Source of the DNA: Butyricimonas sp. Marseille-P3923
GTDB lineage: Bacteria; Bacteroidota; Bacteroidia; Bacteroidales; Marinifilaceae
Assembly: GCF_900184685.1 (NCBI RefSeq)
Contig: NZ_FXXL01000006.1
Span: 682,001 to 746,000 of the forward strand
DNA: 64,000 bases
Reading direction: 5' to 3'
How positions within the stretch are numbered: the stretch's first letter is position 1; every line of letters starts with the position of its first letter. The notes beneath the pieces were generated by a model. The model searched no databases, had not been told where the DNA came from, and was given only the letters and a program-made list of their open reading frames with translations. Shown here piece after piece: positions 9,384-18,702 of this stretch. A program made the position numbers and the translations under genes.

Positions 9384-9836
9384 ATGAAAATAGTTATTCA
9401 AAGAGTTACACGTGCCAGCGTCACGATCGAGCAACAATTGTTTTCTTCCATAGGAAAAGGGATGCTTATATTGGTGGGCATTCAAGCTGACGACACGGAT
9501 GAAGACATCGCGTGGCTCTCTTCCAAAATAGTGAACCTTCGTATTTTCGATGACGAAAACGGAGTAATGAACAAATCCATCTTAGAAACGAGTGGTGAAA
9601 TCCTTGCCGTCAGCCAATTCACACTGATGGCTCGCACGAAAAAAGGCAATCGTCCATCGTATATTGACGCCGCTCCACCGGCAATCTCGATTCCCTTGTA
9701 CGAAAAATTTGTCTCCGTATTAAGCCAAGAACTTCATAAACCGGTGCAAACCGGTCAATTCGGTGCAGATATGAAAGTAGAACTCGTCAATGATGGCCCG
9801 GTGACTATTATTATTGATAGTAAAACCAAGATTTAA
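9384..9836 (+). CDS. dtd: D-aminoacyl-tRNA deacylase
   Basis: Hydrolyses D-amino acids mischarged onto tRNA, a cytoplasmic proofreading enzyme. The 150-aa length is typical. The SQFTLMARTKKGNRPSY motif provides the catalytic region and the C-terminal NDGPVTIIID contains the Gly-Pro element that makes the enzyme chiral-selective. It is followed by the pyrophosphohydrolase gene, so both may form a small quality-control operon. Confidence 0.95.
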   Translation: MKIVIQRVTRASVTIEQQLFSSIGKGMLILVGIQADDTDEDIAWLSSKIVNLRIFDDENGVMNKSILETSGEILAVSQFTLMARTKKGNRPSYIDAAPPAISIPLYEKFVSVLSQELHKPVQTGQFGADMKVELVNDGPVTIIIDSKTKI

Positions 9837-9894
9837 AAATGAAATGACTATTTTTGGGACTTTCAAATTAATTCACTTTTAAAATTATAACACT

Positions 9895-10224
9895 TTGGAT
9901 ATCGCGGAATTACAAACAGCAATAGACGCATGGATCAAGACGCATGGAGTCAGATACTTCAGCGAGTTGACAAACATGACGATTCTCGTGGAAGAAGTCG
10001 GGGAATTAGCCCGGGTGATAGCAAGGAAGTACGGGGAACAATCCTATAAAGAAGGAGAAGTAGATAATTTGGCCGAAGAACTAAGCGATGTATTGTGGGT
10101 TTTGGTGTGTTTGGCAAATCAAACAGGGGTGGATTTGAACGAGGCCATAAACAATAATTTTGCAAAAAAAACGGCAAGAGATGCTAATCGGCACAAAAAA
10201 AATCCCAAACTCTTTAAAGATTAA
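9895..10224 (+). CDS. MazG-like nucleotide pyrophosphohydrolase
   Basis: All-alpha NTP pyrophosphohydrolase, probably a house-cleaning enzyme for aberrant nucleotides. The 109 aa carry the EEVGE...EELSDVLW metal-binding pattern typical of MazG-like proteins, and VRYFSELTNMTIL at the N-terminus matches the Bacteroidota subfamily. The start is TTG at 9895. An in-frame ATG at 9844 is cut by a stop, and the next internal Met is at residue 28, inside the conserved core. TTG is therefore the best start. Confidence 0.88.
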   Translation: MDIAELQTAIDAWIKTHGVRYFSELTNMTILVEEVGELARVIARKYGEQSYKEGEVDNLAEELSDVLWVLVCLANQTGVDLNEAINNNFAKKTARDANRHKKNPKLFKD

Positions 10225-10236
10225 CCACATTTATCC

Positions 10237-10244
10237 TACTTTTG
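10237..10244 (+). promoter_or_regulatory. -7 promoter box of the RND exporter gene
   Basis: TACTTTTG matches TAnnTTTG, 31 bases before the ATG at 10275. Confidence 0.5.
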
Positions 10245-10274
10245 CCTGTGAATGCGTAATCAATAAAAAATATC

Positions 10275-12635
10275 ATGTGGACTAAGATAGCAGGGATTCT
10301 TCTTCGTAACCGGATTGCCTTTATTACAGGGATCTTGATCATAACCATCTTCATGGGATTCCAAATTCCAAAAGTGGAAATGTCGTACGAATATGCCAAC
10401 TTGTTACCAGCCACAGATAGCGCCTATCTGGATTACGTTGATTTTCACGAGAAATTCGGTCAAGAAGGCAATGTTATGGTTTTTGCCGTTCAAGATTCGA
10501 ACTTCTACCAGTTGGATAAGTTGAATGACTGGATTGCCATGTGTGATAGTTTAAAGGCTTTGCATGGAGTCATTGCCCTCGTGGATATCACGCATTCATA
10601 TAACTTGCAAAAGGACACTCTCAACAAAAAATTCGAGATTCATCCCATTTTTCCGAATCGTATCAAAGATCAGAAAGAACTGGACAGCCTTGTCAATATT
10701 ATTGAAAACTTACCCTTCTACGACGGGACGCTTTTTAACAAGGCGAAAGATATTTACGGGATGATGATTTCAGTTTCCGCCGATGTGATGAATTCTCCGG
10801 CACGGGTAGGACTGGTAAAGGATGTGTTGGAAATCACGGAAGAGTATTCAAAGAAATATAACATACAGATGCATTATTCGGGGATGCCTTACATCCGGGT
10901 AATCAATGCCGAGAATATCAAGGGGGAAATGTACATGTTCATTTTCTTGTCTTTGCTGATTACCACGTGTATCTTGTACCTGTTTTTCCGTTCTTTCCGA
11001 ATTATTGGCTTCTGCTTGTTGATTGTTCTGATTTGCGTGAGTTGGACGGTCGGCGTCATGGCTATGCTGGGGATTAAAATCACTCTGTTGACCGCCATGC
11101 TCCCGCCTTTATTGATAGTGATTTGTATACCGAATCTAGTGTTCATGATTAACAAATTCCACGCGGAATACGACCGACACGGCAACAAAATTAAGGCGTT
11201 GCAACGCATGATTCAAAGAATCGGGAACGCTTCTTTCTTGAGTAACTTGACAACGGCTGCCGGATTTGCCACGTTTATCGTGACTTCCAGCCAAATTCTG
11301 GTAGAGTTCGGAATCACGGCATCTATCGGTATCGCCTTTGTTTACTTCGTGTGCCTCATCATGATTCCCTGTGGATTCAGTTTTATGCCTGACCCGGATA
11401 GCAAACAAATCAAACATCTGCATAACAAACTAGTAAATAATACAATAGATCATGTCATCCAGCTTATTCTAAATCGCCGGAATGTAGTTTACGCCATAGC
11501 TATCGTGATAGTCATTCTAGGTGGAATAGGGATATCCATGATAAAATCTACCGGCTATATGGTGGATGATTTGAAAGAAACAGATCCTATTCGTCAAGAC
11601 CTTTCCTTTTTTGAAAAGAATTTTGACGGACTGATGCCGTTGGAAGTAACTGTCGATTTCAAAAAACCAAAGCAGGTTTTAAATTTACCTAATCTCGAAA
11701 AACTGGATAGACTCTCCAAAGAATTAGCCGAAGATGAAGATGTATCCAAGCCTATTTCTATCGTGGAAGTAATCAAGTTTGCCAATCAAGCCTTTTATAA
11801 CGGCAAACCGACTTACTACAAGCTTCCGACCAATATGACGAAGAATTTCATCCTGAAATACGCTTCACAATCCACGGGAGAACTTGGTAACCAAGCCAAT
11901 TCATTTATTGACTCCACTCTCCAGCGAACGCGGTTAAGTTTCCGGATTAAAGACATCGGCACCAAGAAAATGCAGGAAAAAGAAATTAAACTGTATGAAA
12001 TCGCAGAGAAGTATTTTCCAAGTGATCGTTACACGGTGAAAGTGACAGGTTCAAGTATCATTTTCTTTAAAGGAACCCAATATCTTGTATTCAACCTTTT
12101 TACCTCACTTGCCTTGGCCATTCTTCTGATTGCCCTCTTTATGGCGTGGATGTTCAAGAGCAAACGTATGGTACTCGTGGCATTGCTCCCCAATATTATC
12201 CCGCAAATCATCACGGCTGCCATCATGGGGTATTTCGGAATCCCCATCAAAGCATCCACGATACTGGTATTCAGTATTGCCTTTGGAATCTCGGTAGACG
12301 GAACCATTCACTATCTGGCCAAATACCGTCAGGAATTGCAGGGAACGAACTGGAGTATCCGTTCCTCCGCAGTGTTGGCCTTGAAAGAAGCGGGACAAAG
12401 TATGATATACAACGCAATCATCCTGTTCTTCGGCTTCGGTATCTTCGCCCTTTCCGATTTCGGGGGAACCGTCGCACTGGGAATCCTAGTATCGATCACC
12501 TTGCTCGCCGCCATGCTTTCCAACTTGATCCTCCTCCCGTCACTCTTGCTGACGCTGGATAAACACACCACGAACAAAACATTCCAAGACCCCAAAATTG
12601 ATATCTTCTCGGAAGAGGAAACGAAAGAAAAATAG
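10275..12635 (+). CDS. RND-superfamily / MMPL exporter
   Basis: Inner-membrane exporter of the RND superfamily (MMPL/SSD-like predicted exporter). The 786 aa have the duplicated layout: one N-terminal span, a periplasmic loop and about five spans (residues about 225-400), then the same again (spans about 410-430 and 600-760), with FSIAFGISVDGTIHYLAKYR in the second half. Substrates of such proteins include lipids and hopanoids in other bacteria; none can be assigned here. No fusion or outer-membrane partner is adjacent. Confidence 0.88.
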   Translation: MWTKIAGILLRNRIAFITGILIITIFMGFQIPKVEMSYEYANLLPATDSAYLDYVDFHEKFGQEGNVMVFAVQDSNFYQLDKLNDWIAMCDSLKALHGVIALVDITHSYNLQKDTLNKKFEIHPIFPNRIKDQKELDSLVNIIENLPFYDGTLFNKAKDIYGMMISVSADVMNSPARVGLVKDVLEITEEYSKKYNIQMHYSGMPYIRVINAENIKGEMYMFIFLSLLITTCILYLFFRSFRIIGFCLLIVLICVSWTVGVMAMLGIKITLLTAMLPPLLIVICIPNLVFMINKFHAEYDRHGNKIKALQRMIQRIGNASFLSNLTTAAGFATFIVTSSQILVEFGITASIGIAFVYFVCLIMIPCGFSFMPDPDSKQIKHLHNKLVNNTIDHVIQLILNRRNVVYAIAIVIVILGGIGISMIKSTGYMVDDLKETDPIRQDLSFFEKNFDGLMPLEVTVDFKKPKQVLNLPNLEKLDRLSKELAEDEDVSKPISIVEVIKFANQAFYNGKPTYYKLPTNMTKNFILKYASQSTGELGNQANSFIDSTLQRTRLSFRIKDIGTKKMQEKEIKLYEIAEKYFPSDRYTVKVTGSSIIFFKGTQYLVFNLFTSLALAILLIALFMAWMFKSKRMVLVALLPNIIPQIITAAIMGYFGIPIKASTILVFSIAFGISVDGTIHYLAKYRQELQGTNWSIRSSAVLALKEAGQSMIYNAIILFFGFGIFALSDFGGTVALGILVSITLLAAMLSNLILLPSLLLTLDKHTTNKTFQDPKIDIFSEEETKEK

Positions 12636-12649
12636 AGAACGCGGAAGCA

Positions 12650-13981
12650 TCATATCAGCTTCCGCTCCTTCAAATCCAAATAACTATTGATACTGTTCAC
12701 GGTGAGGGCTTCCGGTTTGGAAAGGATCACCCGGATACCCATTTGGCTCAATTCCCGCACCATTTGTCGTTTCTCCATGGCAAATCCGGCGGCAATGGTT
12801 TCGAAATAGACATCTTTGACACCACGTACAGGACGTTCCAAAGCTTTATTCAGCTCCGAGTTTTCAAATAAAACAATCAATACCAAATGTCGGCTCGCCA
12901 GTCGTCGCAAAGCCGAAAGATGACGCTGCATTCCGGTTACGGTGTCGAAATTGGTAAAAAGGATTAACAGACTACGTGTCGGGATTTGTCGGACAACCGA
13001 AATATATAATTTCTCGAAATCCGACTCTTGATAATGTGTTTCCAACCGATAGAGGAATTCACTGATTCTATTCAATTGTCCCACCCGATTATCCGCTTTC
13101 ACACAATTCCGGGAAGTATTGGAAAACGTGATTAATCCTGCCCGATCACCTTTTTTCAATATCACGTTGGACAATGTCAGTATGGTATTGATTGCATGAT
13201 CCAGCATCGTCATCCCGTTAAAGGGGGATTGCATGGTACGACCTTTATCCACGAGGCAATAAATCTGTTGCGAGCGTTCCTCCGTGTAAGTATTTACCAT
13301 TAAATGGTTATGCTTTGCCGTGGCTTTCCAGTTCACGGTACGGGGATCATCCCCCACCACGTAAGGCTTGATCTGTTCGAACGCCATATTCCCCCCCAAC
13401 GCACGGGTACGCATTGCACCGTTCTCCGGGTGATAATTCCCGTAAGCCATTAACTCGTACCGGTGCATCATCATAAACGACGGGTAAACGGCAACCTCCC
13501 GTTCCAAATCAAAAGAGTAACGCCTTTCCACCAGCGACAAACGGGTAGATATAAATGCCCGAACCTTGCCGAACCCGTATGCTCCCCGTTTGGTTGGGCG
13601 CAAAGTATAATTTATTCTCTGCTGTTCGCCGGGCATCATATTTAAAGAGAAAGAAATATGCCGATTCTGGAACTCCACAGGAATCTCGTCTATCAAACGG
13701 CAATGCACCCCCACGGGATAACGATTCCGAACCTCGACACGAACGGGATTTTCCTCCCCGTTGGAAAGCTTGTCCGAAACAACACGGGAAGCCTCGAATC
13801 CTTGTTTATAACGGTACAAGGCTATCAACTCCAATAACACCATCACCGCATACATGAGCAAAGCCCCCGCCACCCATATCAATAGTAAAGGAAAGACATA
13901 AGCCATCACGAGGGCAAAAATGCCCAACAGCAAACAGGTGAAAAAACGCCCGGTCAGATATGTATCTTTAAATACTCGCAC
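12650..13981 (-). CDS. DUF58 domain protein
   Basis: Membrane-anchored DUF58 protein, the usual partner of MoxR ATPases. Two N-terminal hydrophobic segments (about 10-55) precede a beta domain and the DUF58 core with GDDPRTVNWKATAKHNHLMVN, the family signature. A von Willebrand A-like region follows, but its MIDAS-like start reads DKGRTM instead of DxSxS, so metal binding is doubtful. The start codon is GTG, sharing one base with the stop of the MoxR gene. Last gene of the leftward operon. Confidence 0.92.
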   Translation of the reverse strand: MRVFKDTYLTGRFFTCLLLGIFALVMAYVFPLLLIWVAGALLMYAVMVLLELIALYRYKQGFEASRVVSDKLSNGEENPVRVEVRNRYPVGVHCRLIDEIPVEFQNRHISFSLNMMPGEQQRINYTLRPTKRGAYGFGKVRAFISTRLSLVERRYSFDLEREVAVYPSFMMMHRYELMAYGNYHPENGAMRTRALGGNMAFEQIKPYVVGDDPRTVNWKATAKHNHLMVNTYTEERSQQIYCLVDKGRTMQSPFNGMTMLDHAINTILTLSNVILKKGDRAGLITFSNTSRNCVKADNRVGQLNRISEFLYRLETHYQESDFEKLYISVVRQIPTRSLLILFTNFDTVTGMQRHLSALRRLASRHLVLIVLFENSELNKALERPVRGVKDVYFETIAAGFAMEKRQMVRELSQMGIRVILSKPEALTVNSINSYLDLKERKLI

Positions 13982-14958
13982 TATCTTGGTACTTCTATTT
14001 TAGAAACGATTTGTTGTATAACCTGATCGACTGTCACACCTTCCAACTCTTTCTCGGAAGACAGCTGCACCCTGTGCCGCAACACGGGAGCCACCAGTTG
14101 CAACACGTCATCCGGGGTCACAAAATCTCTTCCTTGGATGGCCGCGAAAGCCTTTGCTCCATTCATCAAAGCAATAGAAGCACGCGGAGAAGCCCCCAAA
14201 TACAACCAGCCACTCTTGCGGGTAGCGTAAACGATATTCACGATAAACGTTTTGATCTTCGGATCAACCACCACTTGAGACACGGATTCCCTCAACTCCC
14301 GCAACATATTGACATTCAGCACGGGTTCCAACGTGTTCCAATCCTTGATTGCTCCACGGTCATGCAATTCAAGCACCTCAACCTCTTCCTCCGCAGACGG
14401 GTAAGTCACGTTTATCTTGAACAGGAAACGGTCTAATTGTGCTTCCGGCAACCGATAGGTCCCCTCGTGCTCGATCGGATTCTGGGTACCGACCACGATA
14501 AACGGGTAGTCCATCTTGTATTCTACCCCGTCATTCGTGATCTGCCGCTCTTCCATCACCTCGAACAAAGCCGCTTGAGTCTTTGCCGGGGCACGGTTAA
14601 TCTCGTCCACGAGAACAAGATTGGTAAATATCGGTCCTTTCCGGTACTCGAAACGTCCTGTCGCGGGAATAAATACCGAGGTCCCCAAAATATCGCTCGG
14701 CATCAAATCCGGCGTAAACTGTATCCGGTTAAACTTCACGTCCAGCATCCGGGACATGACCTTCGCCATGAATGTTTTGGCGATACCGGGTACCCCCTCG
14801 ATCAGAATATGTCCGTCAGCCAACATCGCCGTCAACAACAAATCCGCCACTTCCCGCTGTCCGACAATCACTTTGCCCATTTGTTCCCGAATCCGGGCAA
14901 CCTTCTCGTGCAGACTCGTGAAGTCAATTCTGGACTCAAAATTTATCTGGTCTTCCAT
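13981..14958 (-). CDS. MoxR-family AAA+ ATPase
   Basis: Chaperone-like AAA+ ATPase. Walker A is GVPGIAKT (54-62 region; the usual Gly before Lys is Ala) and Walker B is LVLVDEIN (114-121). VVGTQNPIEHEGTYRLPEAQLDRF is replaced by the close variant typical of MoxR, and ASPRASIALMNGAKAFA lies near the C-terminus. In known MoxR/DUF58 operons the ATPase activates or assembles surface or membrane complexes. It lies between DUF4350 (4 bp gap) and DUF58 (1-bp overlap). Confidence 0.95.
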   Translation of the reverse strand: MEDQINFESRIDFTSLHEKVARIREQMGKVIVGQREVADLLLTAMLADGHILIEGVPGIAKTFMAKVMSRMLDVKFNRIQFTPDLMPSDILGTSVFIPATGRFEYRKGPIFTNLVLVDEINRAPAKTQAALFEVMEERQITNDGVEYKMDYPFIVVGTQNPIEHEGTYRLPEAQLDRFLFKINVTYPSAEEEVEVLELHDRGAIKDWNTLEPVLNVNMLRELRESVSQVVVDPKIKTFIVNIVYATRKSGWLYLGASPRASIALMNGAKAFAAIQGRDFVTPDDVLQLVAPVLRHRVQLSSEKELEGVTVDQVIQQIVSKIEVPR

Positions 14959-14962
14959 GCTT

Positions 14963-16120
14963 CTATCTTTTAGTTTTAAACAACTCTATATATTTCACTA
15001 ATTCTCGTAACTTCTCTTCGTTCACGTGTTCTGTCTTCCGGATCAACAGAATCAAGTTCACCAACTTCTCCGTTTCCTCTTTCGGTACTCCCGAACGTTC
15101 CGCCAATAATACCGCAAACTCGGCGTTTAATTCATCTGTCCGTAACTTATAGTAATACCGGATTTCTTCCAAGAAACAATCTATCCGTTTATTAGCTATC
15201 GCCACGTGATCCCGATGTTTATAATACAGGGAACTCACCACCCCGACAAATTCCAACGTTCTGTTCTCCGGGGGACGAATGACAGGAATGTACCGTTGCT
15301 CCCGTTTTGAACGGAACAACACGTACAAAATGCCACCCAGCAACAATAATATATACGCCCATTTCAATGCCGGATACTGAAGAAGTACCCGGAAAGGAGT
15401 AGCCTGTCCCTTGCGCTCGTTTTTCTGGTACTCGTCCCAAACCGCGTTCAGATCGGCAGGGAGAAAAGACAGTGCCTTCTGGTAATAATCGCCCGCCAAA
15501 GAATCCAACAAATAAAAATTCGTGAAAGCGATCGGATTCGTGTGCAGGTAAAGAACCCCTTCACCGTAAGGCAGACGGATAAAATTCGGCATCGTTACCG
15601 TATCCACGTATCCCAGTATTTCCCCGGCAAATGATTTTTCCAATTTAAAATACCGGTGTTTTACCCGGAAAGGATATGCCTTTCCAAACCCGCGGATATA
15701 ATCATTCCCTTCCCGAAAATCCTGTACTTCTTTTACTCCCGCAACAGATAACAACGTGTCCGGTATATATTCTGCCGAAAGAAAAAGCGTGTTTCCCCCT
15801 CCCACGTAATCCAACAGGATATCAGCCTCTCCATTCGCGTTTTTAAAATATCGGTTCACGAAGAAATATACTTCCGGTTCATCACTATCTTTCAGACGCA
15901 ATCTCTCTCGCGGGGAAACCCGTGAAACCGTTGTCTTTCCTTCTGGGAACATATACGGCAAAGCGTCTTTCATGATATAAGTCCCGAAAGGTCCTTTCTT
16001 ATCCACCGAGAAATTCATACTCCAATCCACGGGTTGCGGCTTATTTGCCTCGTAAATCGTGTAGATCGTCATTAGCGCTACCACGAGAAGGATGATCCAC
16101 AAATTCTGCCCACGCTTCAT
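14963..16120 (-). CDS. DUF4350 domain membrane protein
   Basis: Membrane protein of unknown role that belongs to MoxR/DUF58/DUF4129 clusters. ATG at 16120 is chosen because a strong Shine-Dalgarno AGGAGGTGGAG sits directly before it, and because the ATG overlaps the stop of the DUF4129 gene by 4 bp (ATGA). The longer frame to 16204 lies entirely inside the neighbouring gene. A membrane span is found at residues about 6-24, then a periplasmic region containing a GATase-like DUF4350 fold, a second span near ALKWAYILLLLGGILYVLF and a charged cytoplasmic tail. Confidence 0.85.
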   Translation of the reverse strand: MKRGQNLWIILLVVALMTIYTIYEANKPQPVDWSMNFSVDKKGPFGTYIMKDALPYMFPEGKTTVSRVSPRERLRLKDSDEPEVYFFVNRYFKNANGEADILLDYVGGGNTLFLSAEYIPDTLLSVAGVKEVQDFREGNDYIRGFGKAYPFRVKHRYFKLEKSFAGEILGYVDTVTMPNFIRLPYGEGVLYLHTNPIAFTNFYLLDSLAGDYYQKALSFLPADLNAVWDEYQKNERKGQATPFRVLLQYPALKWAYILLLLGGILYVLFRSKREQRYIPVIRPPENRTLEFVGVVSSLYYKHRDHVAIANKRIDCFLEEIRYYYKLRTDELNAEFAVLLAERSGVPKEETEKLVNLILLIRKTEHVNEEKLRELVKYIELFKTKR

Positions 16121-16803
16121 TTCTCCACCTCCTTTCTGAAGTCTATAAAATATTGCCGGATATTCCGGTATGCCTCTTCGTCGACCGGAAATTCCCCGTA
16201 ACAAACGTGATCGAATATACGGCTTAGATCTTCAAAAGTCCGGCTCCATTCCCGGTCACGTATCTCGTAAACATAGTCCCGATTGGTTTTGGAAGCTTCC
16301 CAACGAATCACCTGCTTCTCATCTAAAATTTGAAGCAACCCGGAATAACTTACCCGGACAGCGAGCGTGTAATCTTTTTCCTGCTCTGCCTTTACCAACA
16401 TCCGGGAAAAAGTATCCCCGTCCTGCTCCCCGTTATAATCTCCCGTATCCGCGGCAAAAAGTCCCTCTCCCCTCTTTCTGAAAACCAAACTCTTCCGATA
16501 TTTTATAAGTAAAATGATCAAACCGCCCGCCAAAAGAATCAAGATAATATATAACACGATATCCATGACCTGTGAAGAAGAATCAGACCATTTCATCCGG
16601 AACAACCGTTCCAAAATCCAACGTTTAATCCAATCCCACAACCCGGGAGCGGCAGACATATCCCTCTCGTAATCGAAATTAGCGTCATTTCTATATTTTT
16701 CCAGAAAATCGGCACCGGGGGAACGCGTCACCTCTTCCGCCAACATCGTTCCCCGGCAGCAAACCAGTACAAACAGAATAATATATCTAGTCAGCCATCT
16801 CAT
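16117..16803 (-). CDS. DUF4129 domain protein
   Basis: Secreted/membrane protein with a C-terminal DUF4129 domain (about the last 80 residues; pattern WEASKTNRDYVYEI then FDHVCYGEFPVDEEAYR). The ATG at 16803 gives a proper signal peptide (MRWLTRYIILFVLVCCRG) and overlaps the preceding gene by 17 nt. The longer frame to 16836 has no better start. A membrane span lies near IVLYIILILLAGGLIILLI. In other bacteria DUF4129 is linked to transglutaminase and MoxR systems. Confidence 0.83.
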   Translation of the reverse strand: MRWLTRYIILFVLVCCRGTMLAEEVTRSPGADFLEKYRNDANFDYERDMSAAPGLWDWIKRWILERLFRMKWSDSSSQVMDIVLYIILILLAGGLIILLIKYRKSLVFRKRGEGLFAADTGDYNGEQDGDTFSRMLVKAEQEKDYTLAVRVSYSGLLQILDEKQVIRWEASKTNRDYVYEIRDREWSRTFEDLSRIFDHVCYGEFPVDEEAYRNIRQYFIDFRKEVEK

Positions 16804-17668
16804 CCGTTTTATTTTCAGGTCGAGTTCCCAATTCATCTATCCGGCTCAACAATGTCGTGTGTTCCATCTCTTCCGACCGGGAGAAGAAGAACATCCCCAG
16901 CCCGATAAACACAATCGTGTGTAGCGTGTATTTTCCCAAGTAAGAAAGTAACAGCGTGAACGTCACCTCGTAAATTCCCGGCATTTCCCCCGTAAACGCT
17001 GAAGTTACGGTCAATGCCATATAAGGTATACTGAATACATAAGCAACAACTCCCACCAATAACTGCAAAACCACGGCATAACCGACAGTTCGCCACCAGT
17101 TCCCCTTCGTGATCGCCATAGCCCTAGACATCAAGGCATCAAAGCCGTTGTCCTTGATAATAATCAAATAAGTCCCGAAAGTCAAAGCCACCCCAAAATA
17201 AATCCCCGGTACAATCAGAAAAAGACATCCCACAACCACGATAATCATATAAAAAAGCGACCATACGATAAAGATTCCTAGTTTTCTCATCATCATGGCA
17301 AATACCTCGCTAATCGTGATCCGTTCCTCCACCCCTCCCCGGTAATGATCCCAATATACCCGAAGATAACAAATGGAGAACAGCTGCACCCACGCCACCA
17401 TAATCATGGCAAAAAGTCCCGTCATCATGGAATTAATCATCACATTCCCGAAAGCATCCGTCGTTCCCAGATATTGTTGCGGGTTATAAGTCATATCAAG
17501 CGCACCCAATAACAAATCCTTCATTAAAAACACAACCAACAGAATTACCGGAAACCCGATCACCGCGAAAGCCCGAATAAAAGGCACGAACTCCTGTTTC
17601 ATAAAATTTATAGTTGCTGTTATCAAGTCCGAAAAAGAACGTTCCACGCTCAAATTAATCTTTTCCAT
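16787..17668 (-). CDS. Multispan integral membrane protein of the MoxR/SpoIIM cluster
   Basis: About six membrane spans, with soluble N- and C-termini. Hydrophobic blocks are visible around AVIGFPVILLVVFL, MMTGLFAMIMVAWVQLFSICYL, GIFIVWSLFYMIIVVVGCLFLIVPGIYFGVA (two spans), VVLQLLVGVVAYVFSIPYMAL and LHTIVFIGLGMFFF. It resembles the membrane domains grouped with glycerophosphodiesterase-associated proteins (DUF975-like). ATG at 17668 is chosen: it overlaps the upstream stop by 14 nt (translational coupling). The function is not known; its constant neighbours suggest a shared membrane complex. Confidence 0.78.
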   Translation of the reverse strand: MEKINLSVERSFSDLITATINFMKQEFVPFIRAFAVIGFPVILLVVFLMKDLLLGALDMTYNPQQYLGTTDAFGNVMINSMMTGLFAMIMVAWVQLFSICYLRVYWDHYRGGVEERITISEVFAMMMRKLGIFIVWSLFYMIIVVVGCLFLIVPGIYFGVALTFGTYLIIIKDNGFDALMSRAMAITKGNWWRTVGYAVVLQLLVGVVAYVFSIPYMALTVTSAFTGEMPGIYEVTFTLLLSYLGKYTLHTIVFIGLGMFFFSRSEEMEHTTLLSRIDELGTRPENKTDEMAD

Positions 17669-18614
17669 ACAATTCGTTTTTATGTAAGTAATAAGGATAA
17701 ACAATAAAATAACCGATCACGCCACCCAGCGAAAGGATAATCGCCGCGGCTCCCACGACAGGATAACTATCGGCATATCTCGTGATAAAACTTTCAATCC
17801 ATCCGGCAATCACGAAGAAAGGAATCAATCCCGTGACAATCTTTATACCCCGCAACGCACCCTCTTTAAATGAATACATCCGGCGGTAAGTGCCCGGAAA
17901 CAAGAAACTATTCCCCATAACCAACCCGGCTCCCCCGGCTATAATAATAGAGGTGATTTCGAATGTCCCGTGTGCCCAGACCGAAAGAACCGAATGTAAC
18001 AGCAATCCCTGTTGGAAGAAAAAATACTGGAAAGCCCCGACCATCAAACCATTCGTGAAAAGAATCCACAAAGTCCCCGCCGAGAAAAGAATACCGAAAA
18101 CAAAGGCGACAAACGACACTTTTATATTGTTCGTGGTAATCATCACGAACATATCCAACTCGTCCCCGGAAGCATAAATACCCATTGGCGTCCCGTTCTC
18201 AATATTACTGATCGTTCTTTCCACGTAAGCATCCCCCAGAATAGAACGCACGAAACTCTCGTCATGTGCCGTGGAAAACACCCCGATTAATGCCGAGAAC
18301 AAGAAGAGAAGCAACGCGAACAATAAAGTCCGTCGTTCCCGGTAAAGCAACAAGGGAAACTCGTGTCCCCAGAATGTCAACATCCCTCTCCTCTCGGACT
18401 GCTCACCCTTGCCGTATATATTAATCTGGTAAACAGATATTAACTGATTCAGATACTTCTCCACGTCGCTTCCCGGGTAAAAAGTTTTGGCATAAGAAAG
18501 ATCATCAGACAAAATCACGTAATTAGAGGCAAGCGTATCCGTGTTCAAACGTCCCACGTTCTCCATTTCCGCCCATTTTGATTTATTCCTATTTACAAAC
18601 CGCGATTCTTTCAT
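17655..18614 (-). CDS. SpoIIM-like (stage II sporulation protein M domain) membrane protein
   Basis: Membrane protein with a SpoIIM domain: about five spans after an N-terminal cytoplasmic region of some 100 residues. The signature block is VSFVAFVFGILFSAGTLWILFTNGLMVGAFQYFF followed by SVWAHGTFEITSIIIAGGAGL. The bacterium does not sporulate; in Bacteroidota this family occurs with MoxR, DUF58 and RDD genes. First gene of the leftward operon, divergent from the RDD gene. Confidence 0.88.
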   Translation of the reverse strand: MKESRFVNRNKSKWAEMENVGRLNTDTLASNYVILSDDLSYAKTFYPGSDVEKYLNQLISVYQINIYGKGEQSERRGMLTFWGHEFPLLLYRERRTLLFALLLFLFSALIGVFSTAHDESFVRSILGDAYVERTISNIENGTPMGIYASGDELDMFVMITTNNIKVSFVAFVFGILFSAGTLWILFTNGLMVGAFQYFFFQQGLLLHSVLSVWAHGTFEITSIIIAGGAGLVMGNSFLFPGTYRRMYSFKEGALRGIKIVTGLIPFFVIAGWIESFITRYADSYPVVGAAAIILSLGGVIGYFIVYPYYLHKNELYGKD

Positions 18615-18674
18615 AATCCGTTTTCCACACGTTTTTTACTGTGCTAAAATTAATGCATTTCGAGAGAAAAACTG

Positions 18675-18682
18675 TATTTTTG
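18675..18682 (+). promoter_or_regulatory. -7 promoter box of the RDD gene
   Basis: TATTTTTG matches TAnnTTTG, 21 bases before the ATG. Confidence 0.5.
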
Positions 18683-18702
18683 TGAAAATATTTCCATAAA
18701 AC

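Noticed and set aside
16121-16204. Longer N-terminus of the DUF4350 protein
   Set aside because: It lies inside the DUF4129 gene; the strong Shine-Dalgarno and ATGA overlap fix the start at 16120.
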